Positions 8,846 through 17,072 of a stretch of 64,000 nucleotides of DNA are shown here, in pieces. Below the pieces are notes generated by a model. That model made no database searches. It saw nothing but the letters and a program-made list of their open reading frames with translations, and had not been told where the DNA came from. Positions within the stretch are counted from its first letter, which is position 1, and each line of letters begins with the position of its first letter. Made by a program: the position numbers and the translations under genes. Origin of the DNA: Kitasatospora sp. NBC_01250 (lineage in GTDB: Bacteria; Actinomycetota; Actinomycetes; Streptomycetales; Streptomycetaceae); contig NZ_CP108476.1 of NCBI RefSeq assembly GCF_036226465.1, positions 1,550,001-1,614,000 on the forward strand, given 5' to 3'.

Positions 8846-8883
8846 CGGTCCTTCCGGACCGACCCCTCGGTCCTGCCGGACCG
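8846..8883 (-). terminator. Tandem short hairpins beyond the membrane-protein gene
   Basis: Two repeated units, each CGGTCC-N4-GGACCG (8846-8861 and 8868-8883), form 6-bp stems with 4-base loops. They lie directly after the stop codon at 8892 and before the larger hairpin, making a three-hairpin terminator array. Confidence 0.5.
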
Positions 8884-8891
8884 ACTCGACG

Positions 8892-10076
8892 TCAGCTCGG
8901 ATCGCGCTCCGCCGAGGCCGCACGCTGCGCCTCGGCGGCCAGCACCGCCGCCAGGTTCTCGCGGCGGATCCGCCGGTCGAGGTAGAGCAGCCCGTCGGTC
9001 AACGGCTGCAGCGGCGCGGCCAGCGCCATCGCCAGCCCGTAGCCGACCAGCACGCAGCCGATCAGGAAGAAGACGCCGAAGGCCGTCGGCACGCTGCTCG
9101 TCACGGCCTCGCCGTACTCGTCGATCCGCTCGGTCGGGGCGCTGGTGCTGACCATGACCACCACTCCGATGATCATCGCGGGCACGGTGACCACCTGGGC
9201 GGCGAAGGAGCCGATCATCCGGACCACGTACGGGATGCCCAGGCTGCGCCACCAGGAGCCCTCGTTGAGCCGCCAGGCCCGGCGGACCGCCGCCACCGGC
9301 GGCTGGTTCTCCAGGATCAGCACCGGCGTCACCAGCGCCAGCCGGACCGCGGCATAGCCGCCGAACGCCGCGACCGGCAGCAGCAGGCAGGCGGTCAGCA
9401 CGCCGAAGACGGCCGCGCTGCCGGTGGCCAGCCCGATCAGCGCCCCGGGCAGCACCGCGACCAGCAGGCCGCCCAGCGCGGCCAGGCCGAGCAGCAGCTG
9501 GGTGCGGATCACCCGCCCCAGGTAGGGCCGGCTCTCCGACCAGAGCCGGCCGGCCGTCACCGGCCGGCCGACCGCGGCGTGGCGCAGCACCGCCGTGCTC
9601 ACGGTGGTCGCCACCAGCGAGAAGCCCCAGAAGCAGCAGAGCAGGAGCAGCACGCCGACGACCGCCGTGATGCCGACGGTGGTCGCCTGACCGTCGGTCA
9701 GCTGGTAGTCCACCTGGCTGCGGGCGTCATCGATGATGCCGCCGACCGCGCTGTAGCCGACCGCCAGGTAGACCCCGCACAGCGCGAGCACGACCAGGGC
9801 CGCGAGCGACAGCGGGACCAGCAGGGCCTTGGCGTACTGGCGCAGGGTGCGGAAGACGCCGCTGATCACCTCGCCGATGCCCAGCGGCGTCAGCGGTATG
9901 ACGCCGGGCCGGGGCGGCGGCGGCCGGTAGCCCCAGGCGAGGCCGGGCGGCGGCCAGCCGCCCTGGTGCGGCGCGGGAGCGGGGTGGGGCGCGGGGCCCT
10001 GGTACGGCGCGGGATCCGGCCGGCGCACCGGCTCCGCGTCCGGATCCGGCGCCCGCCACACATCGTCGGCGCTCAT
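8892..10076 (-). CDS. Multi-pass membrane protein of the GPDPase-membrane-domain-like family
   Basis: A 394-residue protein with a Pro-rich cytoplasmic N-terminus (residues 1-58) followed by about six to eight hydrophobic helices. It carries the motif LTPLGIGEVISGVFRTLRQYAKAL and the segment PPVAAVRRAWRLNEGSWWRSLGI. Both are typical of the actinobacterial family with a glycerophosphodiesterase-type membrane domain. No catalytic phosphodiesterase domain is present, so it is probably structural or transport-related. The ATG at 10076 has GGGAGG eight bases upstream. It is followed by a terminator array. Confidence 0.8.
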   Translation of the reverse strand: MSADDVWRAPDPDAEPVRRPDPAPYQGPAPHPAPAPHQGGWPPPGLAWGYRPPPPRPGVIPLTPLGIGEVISGVFRTLRQYAKALLVPLSLAALVVLALCGVYLAVGYSAVGGIIDDARSQVDYQLTDGQATTVGITAVVGVLLLLCCFWGFSLVATTVSTAVLRHAAVGRPVTAGRLWSESRPYLGRVIRTQLLLGLAALGGLLVAVLPGALIGLATGSAAVFGVLTACLLLPVAAFGGYAAVRLALVTPVLILENQPPVAAVRRAWRLNEGSWWRSLGIPYVVRMIGSFAAQVVTVPAMIIGVVVMVSTSAPTERIDEYGEAVTSSVPTAFGVFFLIGCVLVGYGLAMALAAPLQPLTDGLLYLDRRIRRENLAAVLAAEAQRAASAERDPS

Positions 10077-10236
10077 CGTTCTGGCCTCCCCCTGTACTGC
10101 TTACGCTGTCCTGCTCCACCCGTGGAGCACCCGAGCGTACGGGAGCCGCCCCCGCCGCACGGCGCCGGGGCCACCGGGCCGACCCCCGCCACCGGGTGCA
10201 CGTCGTCGCAGGTGGCGGCGGGTCCGGGCGCGGCGT

Positions 10237-10827
10237 TCACCCCGTGCTGTACCAGTCCCAGGGCAGCAGCCCGTGCTCCGGCAGGTGGGCCTCGCGGGTG
10301 CTGATGGTGATCAGCGGGCGGTCCTTCCAGACGGTCGCGTCGTTGGCGCGCCGGCACAGCTCGGTGCGGGCGTGGTCGGTGTTGGCGACCAGCACCAGCA
10401 CCGTCTCCTTCCGCAGGCCCTCGAAGACCGCCCGGTCCGGATCGGCCAGCACCGCGCGCAGCCGGGCGCGGTCGGCCAACCGCAGCCGGCCCCGGTCGCC
10501 GTAGCCGAGCGGCCGGGCCTCGGCGGTGCTCCTGGCCACGCCGCGAGCGAGCGTCAGCAGCGGCAGCAGGGTGGGGATCCGGCCCGGATCGGTGACGGCC
10601 TCGCCCTGGGCCGCGCGGTAGATGGCCAGGCCCAACAGGGTCCGCACGGCCTCCAGATCGCCGCCGGCCACTCTGGGGTCGTGGCCGGCCGCCCAGCGGG
10701 TCAGGCCGAGGGCCCAGTACATGGACACCTCCAGTGCGGAGGCCTTGCCCATCAGCGCGGAGTCCACCTCCCACCACCAGTGCGGATCGCCCTCGGCCGC
10801 TTCGACGGCCGGCTCCAGCTCGTGCAC
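10237..10827 (-). CDS. Conserved hypothetical protein, Streptomyces type
   Basis: A 196-residue soluble protein without recognised motifs. It has an N-terminal DPHWWWEVD segment, an Ala-rich helical middle (LLGLAIYRAAQGEAV), and a C-terminal part with DRPLITISTREAHLPEHGLLPWDWYSTG. The GTG at 10827 is chosen because GGGAGG lies six bases upstream; an ATG 27 bp earlier lacks a site. It lies between the membrane protein and the PPOX gene on the same strand. No function can be assigned. Confidence 0.75.
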   Translation of the reverse strand: MHELEPAVEAAEGDPHWWWEVDSALMGKASALEVSMYWALGLTRWAAGHDPRVAGGDLEAVRTLLGLAIYRAAQGEAVTDPGRIPTLLPLLTLARGVARSTAEARPLGYGDRGRLRLADRARLRAVLADPDRAVFEGLRKETVLVLVANTDHARTELCRRANDATVWKDRPLITISTREAHLPEHGLLPWDWYSTG

Positions 10828-10930
10828 AGCCCACCTCCCGGCGCGCCCGCCCACACCCGGGCCCGGGCGCCCCTCCTATCGTGCTGCGGCACGCGGCGCG
10901 GTGTCCGCCGATCGGGCAAACCCGCGCGCG

Positions 10931-10966
10931 GGGCCGGGCGGGCCGCCGCACCGGCCCGCCCGGCCC
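10931..10966 (-). terminator. Terminator hairpin after the PPOX gene
   Basis: A 15-bp perfect GC stem (10931-10945 with 10952-10966) has a 6-base loop. It lies 29 bases beyond the stop of the F420/FMN split-barrel gene on the minus strand. Confidence 0.75.
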
Positions 10967-10994
10967 TGTCCCACGCCGCTGTTCCGCCCCGGTC

Positions 10995-11616
<622 letters not shown>

Positions 11617-11646
11617 TTGTTATCGGAGTGATGATCCGTCTAGTCT
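11617..11646 (+). promoter_or_regulatory. Predicted housekeeping promoter of the rpf leader
   Basis: TTGTTA (11617-11622) and TAGTCT (11641-11646) are spaced by 18 bp, close to the HrdB consensus. Transcription would begin about 30 bases before the riboswitch P1 stem. Confidence 0.6.
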
Positions 11647-11680
11647 CCCTGCAACCCGCCGACGCGGGTGCCCGGACGAG

Positions 11681-11863
11681 GTACGCCGAGTCCTGCCCAC
11701 CGCGCTCCGGGTCCTCGATCACCGACTTCTGGGCAGGCGCGGGGGACCCAGGTTCAGCGCCGTCCCCACGCGGCTAGGGGTGAAGCCGTCCGCCGGATCC
11801 GTCCGGGCGGGCGGCCGGGCCAGCCTCCCGGCCCGAACCCGACAGCTCACCTCGCAGGCGTGC
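11681..11863 (+). promoter_or_regulatory. c-di-AMP (ydaO/yuaA) riboswitch controlling the Rpf gene
   Basis: The hallmark ydaO segments appear in order: ACGCCGAGTCCTG at the 5' side, GCGGGGGACCCAGG in the middle, AGGGGTGAAGCC, and CCCGAACCCGACAGCTCACC then CTCGCAGGCG at the 3' side. The ends pair as a 7-bp P1 stem (11681-11687 with 11857-11863, one G-U). The ribosome-binding site GGAGAGG starts at 11864, immediately after P1. This is the arrangement known upstream of streptomycete rpfA genes, where c-di-AMP turns expression off. Confidence 0.92.
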
Positions 11864-11878
11864 GGAGAGGGATGTTCC

Positions 11879-12940
11879 ATGGGCATATCCGGGGTGTTCT
11901 CAGGCCCGGGCCGGCACCGCCGCCCGACCCAGACCGATCGCGCCGTGGCCGCCGCGACCGTGGCCGGCGTCGGCGTCGCCCTGCCGCTGCTCACCGCGAC
12001 CGGCGCGCACGCCGCGCCGGTCACCACCTGGGACTCGCTCGCCCAGTGCGTCACCGGCGGCAACTGGACCGCCGACAACGGCGACGGCTACTACGGCGGA
12101 CTGCACCTCACCCAGCGCCAGTGGGTCGCGAACGGCGGCGACCAGTACGCGGCGCAGGCCTCGCACGCCACCCAGGCGCAGCAGATCGCCGTGGCGGAGC
12201 AGTTGCTCGCCAGCCAGGGACCGAGCGTCTGGGGCAGCTGCGCGGCGGTGGCCGGGCTGGCCGCGCCGACCGGAACGCCCAGCAGCAACCCGACGACCGC
12301 GCCTGCGGCGCCCACCGCGCCCAGCACGCCGCCCGCGAGCGGTACCCCCGCACCGGTCGGCTCGCCCGCGCCGGTGACCGCGCCCACCGCGGCACCCACG
12401 CCGAGCCCCACGCCCACGACGACGGCCACCACGCCGGCTGCGCCCACCACCCCGGCCCCCGGCACGGGGACGGGGACGGGGACGCCCAGCAGCACGCCGA
12501 CGGCGCCGACCACCGCACCCTCCACCGCGCCGACCAGCGGCCCGACCACCCCGACCGCCTCGCCGACCCCGAGCGCACCCGCGCCGAGCACGCCCGCCCC
12601 CAGCGCGAGCCCGAACCCGACGGCGACCACGCCCCCGGCCGCACCGACCGCCCCCGGCACCGCCCAGACGCCGGCCGGCGACACCACCCCGACCGCTCCC
12701 GTGGCACCCGCACCGGCCGTGCCCGCGGCCCCGGTCGGCCCCACCACCGGCCAGGCGGCCCCGACCGGGCAGAGCGACGCCGGTCAGGGCTACACGGTGC
12801 AGAGCGGCGACTCGCTCTGGGCCATCGCGATGGACCACCACGTCGACAACTGGCAGCAGCTCTACCAGGAGAACCTCGGCACCGTCGGCGGCAACCCCGA
12901 CCTGATCTTCCCCGGGCAGCACCTGCAGCTCCCCTCCTAG
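11879..12940 (+). CDS. rpfA: Secreted resuscitation-promoting-factor-like muralytic enzyme with LysM
   Basis: A 353-residue exported protein. It has a signal peptide of about 46 residues ending THAHAAP-like (ATGAHAAP), then the Rpf transglycosylase-type domain (about 47-125; VTTWDSLAQCVTGGNW, DNGDGYYGGLHL, QWVANGG). The catalytic glutamate of typical Rpf domains (CESGGNW) reads as CVTGGNW here. A roughly 170-residue Pro/Thr/Ala linker follows, then a C-terminal LysM repeat (YTVQSGDSLWAIA to FPGQHLQLP). It should cleave or bind peptidoglycan during spore germination. The missing Glu is a caution about activity. The ATG at 11879 follows GGAGAGG; the gene sits behind a c-di-AMP riboswitch. Confidence 0.9.
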   Translation: MGISGVFSGPGRHRRPTQTDRAVAAATVAGVGVALPLLTATGAHAAPVTTWDSLAQCVTGGNWTADNGDGYYGGLHLTQRQWVANGGDQYAAQASHATQAQQIAVAEQLLASQGPSVWGSCAAVAGLAAPTGTPSSNPTTAPAAPTAPSTPPASGTPAPVGSPAPVTAPTAAPTPSPTPTTTATTPAAPTTPAPGTGTGTGTPSSTPTAPTTAPSTAPTSGPTTPTASPTPSAPAPSTPAPSASPNPTATTPPAAPTAPGTAQTPAGDTTPTAPVAPAPAVPAAPVGPTTGQAAPTGQSDAGQGYTVQSGDSLWAIAMDHHVDNWQQLYQENLGTVGGNPDLIFPGQHLQLPS

Positions 12941-12954
12941 GGAGTGCCCGGTCA

Positions 12955-12988
12955 GGTGGTGCCCGGTGGACTGTCACCGGGCACCGCC
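12955..12988 (+). terminator. Terminator hairpin after rpfA
   Basis: GGTGCCCGGT (12958-12967) pairs with ACCGGGCACC (12976-12985), extended by three more pairs outside including one wobble. It lies 15 bases after the stop and before the YchJ gene. Confidence 0.65.
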
Positions 12989-13009
12989 GGGGCCCGTCAG
13001 AATGGGGTC

Positions 13010-13468
13010 ATGTCCAAGCGCAGCAATCGCACCCGCCCGGCCAGGCCCGCCCCCGCCCTCGCGCCCGCCGCGTCCGACGGGTCACTCCCCTGCCCCTGCG
13101 GCCGGCCGGCGAGCTACGCCGACTGCTGCCGCAGGCTGCACCGGGGCGAGGCCGAGGCGGCCACCGCCGAGCAGCTGATGCGATCGCGGTTCAGCGCCTT
13201 CGTGGTCCACGACAGCGCCTACCTGCTGAGCAGCTGGCACCCGCGGACCCGGCCCGCCGAGGTCGACTTCGACCCGCGGCTCCACTGGCAGCGCCTGGAC
13301 ATCCTGGGCAGCACCGAGGGCGGCCCGTTCCACCAGGAGGGCACCGTCGAGTTCGTCGCCCACTACGTCGAAGGCAGGCTCGACGGACGGCTGCACGAGA
13401 ACAGCCGCTTCATGCGCCACGAGGGATCCTGGGTCTACCTGGACGGCACGATCACCGCGACCGACTGA
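13010..13468 (+). CDS. YchJ/UPF0225 family protein with SEC-C zinc motif
   Basis: A 152-residue protein with an N-terminal zinc-binding SEC-C-like motif (CPCGRPASYADCCRRLH) followed by the YchJ NTF2-like core (AEQLMRSRFSAFVVHDSAYLLSSWHPRTRP). It continues HWQRLDIL and GSWVYLDGTITA. This is the family layout (UPF0225), whose biochemical role is not established. The start codon at 13010 is only a few bases after CAGAAT, so the mRNA may be leaderless. Confidence 0.88.
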   Translation: MSKRSNRTRPARPAPALAPAASDGSLPCPCGRPASYADCCRRLHRGEAEAATAEQLMRSRFSAFVVHDSAYLLSSWHPRTRPAEVDFDPRLHWQRLDILGSTEGGPFHQEGTVEFVAHYVEGRLDGRLHENSRFMRHEGSWVYLDGTITATD

Positions 13469-13552
13469 ACGAACCGCCACCGCACCGCTGGTGAGGCCCT
13501 GGCACCGATAAATTGCGTGCTGGAAGCTTCGGTCACCGATTAGTTTGCCCCC

Positions 13553-14440
13553 ATGGACCTCCCTGCCACCGCCGGCACCACCCGACTCAACTCCAAGGCG
13601 GTGGCCGCGGCCACCGCCTCCGTCCTGCTCTGGGCCTCCTCCTTCGTGGCGATCCGCTCCGCCACCGAGCACTACAGCCCCGGCGTGCTGGCCCTGGGCC
13701 GCCTCGCGGTCGGCTCGGTGGCGCTGCTCGCGATCTGGGCGGTGCGCGGCGAGGGCCTGCCGCCACGCGCCTCCTGGCCCGGCATAGCCCTCAGCGGCGT
13801 ACTCTGGTTCGGGCTCTACATGCTGGCGCTCAACTGGGGTGAGCAGAAGGTCGACGCGGGCACCGCGGCCATGGTGGTGAACATCGGTCCCCTGGTGATC
13901 GCGCTGCTCAGCGGCTGGCTGCTGCGCGAGGGGTTTCCGCGCCGGTTGATGGCGGGGATGGCGGTCTCGTTCGCCGGAGCCGTGGTGGTGGGCCTGTCCA
14001 AGTCCGGTGGCAGCGGCGCCTCGTACCTCGGCGTGCTGCTCTGCCTGGTCGCCGCCCTGCTCTACGCGGCCGGCGTGGTGGCCCAGAAGCCCGCGCTGCA
14101 GCACGCGACCCCGCTGCAGGCCACCGCGTTCAGCTGCCTGATCGGCATGGTGGTCTGCCTGCCGTTCAGCGGCCAGTTGGCCGGTCAGCTCGCCCACGCC
14201 CCGGCCTCGGCCACGCTGGACCTGGTCTACCTGGGCCTGTTCCCCACCGCCCTGGCGTTCAGCACCTGGGCCTACGCGCTCTCCCGCACCACGGCGGGCC
14301 GGATGGGCGCGACCACCTACGCGGTGCCCGCGTTGGTGGTAGTGATGTCCTGGGCGGTCCTGGGCGAGGTGCCGGCGCTGCTGACCCTGCTCGGCGGCTG
14401 CCTCTGCCTGGGCGGCGTCGCGCTCTCCCGGCGGCCCTGA
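13553..14440 (+). CDS. EamA/DMT-family transporter
   Basis: A 295-residue protein with ten hydrophobic segments in two EamA halves: SVLLWASSFVAIRSA near the start and the second half after GSGASYLGVLLCLVAALLYAAG. The C-terminal LGGCLCLGGVALSRR is typical. DMT permeases export amino acids or metabolites; the substrate is unknown. TAGTTT six bases before the ATG at 13553 suggests a leaderless transcript. It is followed by the PEP-mutase-family gene 82 bp downstream on the same strand. Confidence 0.9.
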   Translation: MDLPATAGTTRLNSKAVAAATASVLLWASSFVAIRSATEHYSPGVLALGRLAVGSVALLAIWAVRGEGLPPRASWPGIALSGVLWFGLYMLALNWGEQKVDAGTAAMVVNIGPLVIALLSGWLLREGFPRRLMAGMAVSFAGAVVVGLSKSGGSGASYLGVLLCLVAALLYAAGVVAQKPALQHATPLQATAFSCLIGMVVCLPFSGQLAGQLAHAPASATLDLVYLGLFPTALAFSTWAYALSRTTAGRMGATTYAVPALVVVMSWAVLGEVPALLTLLGGCLCLGGVALSRRP

Positions 14441-14522
14441 CCCGCCGCCCGCGCGTCCGTCCCCCGACGTCACCGCCCTCACCGTCACAACTGCCACCGT
14501 CGCCTTCAGCAGAGGATTCTCC

Positions 14523-15374
14523 GTGCAGCTCTCCCTCGAGGACCAGCGCCGCCGCGCGCTCGCCTTCCGCGAACTCCACACCGGCCCGGACGTGTTCGTC
14601 GTCGCCAACGCCTGGGACGCGGGCACCGCGCGCCTGCTCACCGGTCTCGGCTTCGCCGCCCTGGCCACCACCAGCGCGGGCCTGGCCTTCTCGCTCGGCC
14701 GGCCCGACGGCGCGGGGCTGGTCGACCGCGCGGAGGCGCTGGCCAACGCCCGCGCGATCGTCGGCGCCACCCACCTGCCGGTCTCCGCCGACCTGGAGAG
14801 CGGCTTCGGCCCGGACGCCGAGGCGATCGCCGCCACGATCGAACTCGCCGCCGAGGCGGGCCTGGTGGGCGGGTCGATCGAGGACGCCACGGGCGACGAG
14901 CAGGCCCCGATCCATCCGTTCGAGGTGGCCGTCGAGCGGGTGCGTGCCGCCGTCGCGGCGGCCCGGCGGCTGGACCTCCCGTTCACCGTCACCGCGCGCG
15001 CCGAGAACTTCCTGCACGGACGCCCCGACCTGGCCGACACGGTGCGGCGCCTGCAGGCCTTCGAGGCCGCGGGCGCCGATGTGCTCTTCGCCCCCGGCCT
15101 GCCGGACGCCGAGGCCGTGCGCACCGTCTGCGCCGCGGTCTCGCGCCCCGTCAACGTGCTGGCCGCCGGCCCACTGGCCGAGTTGACGGTCAGCCAGCTC
15201 GGCGAGCTGGGCGCGCGGCGGATCAGCATCGGCTCCGGGTTCTCCCGGGTCGCCCTCGGCGCGGCCCGGCGCGCGGCCGACGCCGTCCTGCGCACCGGCA
15301 GCTTCGCCGCGCTCGCCGAGGCCCTGCCCTTCGGCGACGCCAACGCCCTGATGGCGGTGCCCGGGACGGACTGA
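14523..15374 (+). CDS. Isocitrate lyase/PEP mutase superfamily protein
   Basis: A 283-residue TIM-barrel enzyme of the PEP mutase/isocitrate lyase superfamily. Typical motifs are FVVANAWDAGTARLL, LATTSAGLAFSLG, VSADLESGFG (acidic metal site), GGSIEDATG, TARAENFLHG and APGLPDAEAVR. The exact reaction in this subgroup (carboxyvinyl- or methylisocitrate-like lyase, or hydrolase) is not known; the KKCGH motif of isocitrate lyase is absent. The GTG at 14523 has AGAGGA six bases upstream. Confidence 0.85.
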   Translation: MQLSLEDQRRRALAFRELHTGPDVFVVANAWDAGTARLLTGLGFAALATTSAGLAFSLGRPDGAGLVDRAEALANARAIVGATHLPVSADLESGFGPDAEAIAATIELAAEAGLVGGSIEDATGDEQAPIHPFEVAVERVRAAVAAARRLDLPFTVTARAENFLHGRPDLADTVRRLQAFEAAGADVLFAPGLPDAEAVRTVCAAVSRPVNVLAAGPLAELTVSQLGELGARRISIGSGFSRVALGAARRAADAVLRTGSFAALAEALPFGDANALMAVPGTD

Positions 15375-15411
15375 GCCGACCCGGCGTCCGCCTCTCTCCA
15401 ACCTCATAGAG

Positions 15412-15471
15412 TTGCGTTTCCAAACCCACTCCCACTACCGTGCCACGTCATGCACATAGTTGGAAATCCAA
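15412..15471 (+). promoter_or_regulatory. Leaderless promoter with repeated operator-like elements for the DHA2 transporter
   Basis: TTGCGT (15412-15417) and TACCGT (15436-15441) are 18 bp apart, and the ATG follows eight bases later. CATAG-TTG-N5-CCAAAC occurs twice, once overlapping the -35 (about 15404-15425) and once just inside the coding start. The second copy contains TTGGA-AA-TCCAA (15460-15471), a perfect palindrome. The arrangement suggests repression by a MarR- or TetR-type regulator encoded elsewhere. Confidence 0.5.
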
Positions 15472-16916
15472 ACGCGCGACCGGGCGGCTCCCGCGCCGTC
15501 TTCCTCGTCGTGGCCGCCGCCGTCTTCGTCTCCAACCTCGACCTCTTCATCGTCAACGTCGCGCTGCCCGCGATGAACCAGCACTTCCACGGCAGCACGC
15601 TGACCTCGCTCTCCTGGGTGCTCAACGGCTACGCCATCGTCTTCGCCGCCCTGCTGGTGCCCGCCGGGCGGCTGGCCGACCGGGTGGGCCACCGCGGTGC
15701 CTTCCTGGCCGGGCTGGCGCTGTTCACGCTCTCCTCCGCGCTCTGCGCGCTGGCGCCCGGCGTCGGCTGGCTGGTCGGCGCCCGCCTGCTGCAGGCGCTC
15801 GGCGGTGCGCTGCTGATGCCCACTTCGCTGGCGCTGCTGCTGGACGCCACCGAGCCGCAGCGGCGACCCGGCGCCGTCCGGGCCTGGGCGTCGATCGGCG
15901 GGATCGCGGCCGGCCTGGGCCCGGTGCTCGGCGGGCTGCTGGTCGAGGCCGACTGGCGCTGGGTCTTCCTGGTCAACCTGCCGGTCGGGGCGGCCGGGCT
16001 GGTGGCCGGCCTGCGGGTGCTGCCCCGGCCCCGCGCCCGGAGCCAGGGCCCGTGGCCCGACCTGGTCGGCGCGCTGCTGCTGACCGCCGCCATCGCGCTG
16101 CTCGCGATCGGCCTGGTCAAGTCGGACGGCTGGGGCTGGGGATCGGCCCGGGTGATCGGCAGCCTGGCCGGGGCCGTCGTCCTGACGGCCGGCTTCCTGC
16201 TGCGCTCCGCCCGGCACCCCGCGCCGGTGGTCGAACTGCCCCTGCTGCGGGTGCCGGTCTTCGCCGCCGCCAACGCGACGGCGCTGCTCTTCACCATCGC
16301 GTTCTCCGGCATGCTGCTGACCTCGGTGCTCTGGTGCCAGCAGGTCTGGGGCTACTCCGCGTTGCGCACCGGGCTCGCCATGGCGCCCGGGCCGCTGCTG
16401 GTGCCGCCGATCACGCTGGGCGCCGGGCCGCTGCTGCGCCGCCTCGGGCACGGCCGGCTGGCGGCGCTCGGACTGCTCTGCTTCACGGCCGGGATCGCCT
16501 GGTGGATCGCGACGGTGCGGACCACTCCCGGGTACGCGGGCGAGCTGCTGCCCGGGATGCTGCTCACCGGCGTCGGGGTCGCGCTCACCCTGCCCACGCT
16601 GATCGGCGCGGCCGCCACCGCGCTGCCGCCCACCCGGTTCGCCACCGGCTCGGCAGTGACCACGATGGGCCGCCAGATCGGCGCGGTGGTCGGGGTCGCG
16701 GTGGTGGTCAGCGTGCTGGGCACCCCGCGCAGCGCGCAGCAGGCGCTGGACGCCTTCCGGCACGCCTGGATCGCGGTGGTCGTGGCGACCGTCCTGGCGG
16801 TGGCCACCGCCCTGGTGCTGGCCGCCGTGCAGCGCCGGACGGGCGCGGGCACCGCCGCGGGTGCCGCTCCGACGGCCGAAGCGTCCGTCGCCCCGGCCGC
16901 GGCCGGCTCACGCTGA
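15450..16916 (+). CDS. DHA2-type MFS multidrug transporter
   Basis: A 488-residue permease with about 14 membrane segments. It has the MFS motif A region LVPAGRLADRVGHRGAFLAG and the DHA2 motif FLVNLPVGAAGLVAGL after DWRWVF, with RLLQALGGALLMPTSLALL before it. It would export drugs or metabolites with proton antiport. The start at 15450 is supported by a leaderless promoter. Operator-like repeats flank the start, so it is probably inducible. It is followed by a 156-bp gap before the EF-G paralogue. Confidence 0.9.
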   Translation: MHIVGNPNARPGGSRAVFLVVAAAVFVSNLDLFIVNVALPAMNQHFHGSTLTSLSWVLNGYAIVFAALLVPAGRLADRVGHRGAFLAGLALFTLSSALCALAPGVGWLVGARLLQALGGALLMPTSLALLLDATEPQRRPGAVRAWASIGGIAAGLGPVLGGLLVEADWRWVFLVNLPVGAAGLVAGLRVLPRPRARSQGPWPDLVGALLLTAAIALLAIGLVKSDGWGWGSARVIGSLAGAVVLTAGFLLRSARHPAPVVELPLLRVPVFAAANATALLFTIAFSGMLLTSVLWCQQVWGYSALRTGLAMAPGPLLVPPITLGAGPLLRRLGHGRLAALGLLCFTAGIAWWIATVRTTPGYAGELLPGMLLTGVGVALTLPTLIGAAATALPPTRFATGSAVTTMGRQIGAVVGVAVVVSVLGTPRSAQQALDAFRHAWIAVVVATVLAVATALVLAAVQRRTGAGTAAGAAPTAEASVAPAAAGSR

Positions 16917-17072
16917 GGCAGCAAGGCGGTTTCCCGTTTCCCACCCGATGGGCAACGGGAAACCCCGATGTCCCGGTGGACCCCGGCCGACCTGGGTGGA
17001 AAGCTCGAAGGACAGCTCTCCACCGATCTCTCCACCCACCCCACCTCTCCTGCGCAATCGAGGAGCACCGGC

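Larger units (their letters stand above)
8568..8891. other. Intergenic region: permease promoter region plus terminators
   Basis: This 324-bp gap has no credible gene. The half nearest the permease (8568-8760) should hold its promoter, but no strong -35/-10 pair was recognised. TGCTGA at 8699-8704 and TCAGCA further on form a spaced inverted repeat. The other half holds the terminator hairpins listed separately. Confidence 0.6.

Noticed and set aside
12091..12747. A Gly/Val/Ala-rich 218-residue minus frame opposite the Rpf linker
   Set aside because: It mirrors the repetitive Pro/Thr linker coding and has no independent signal.
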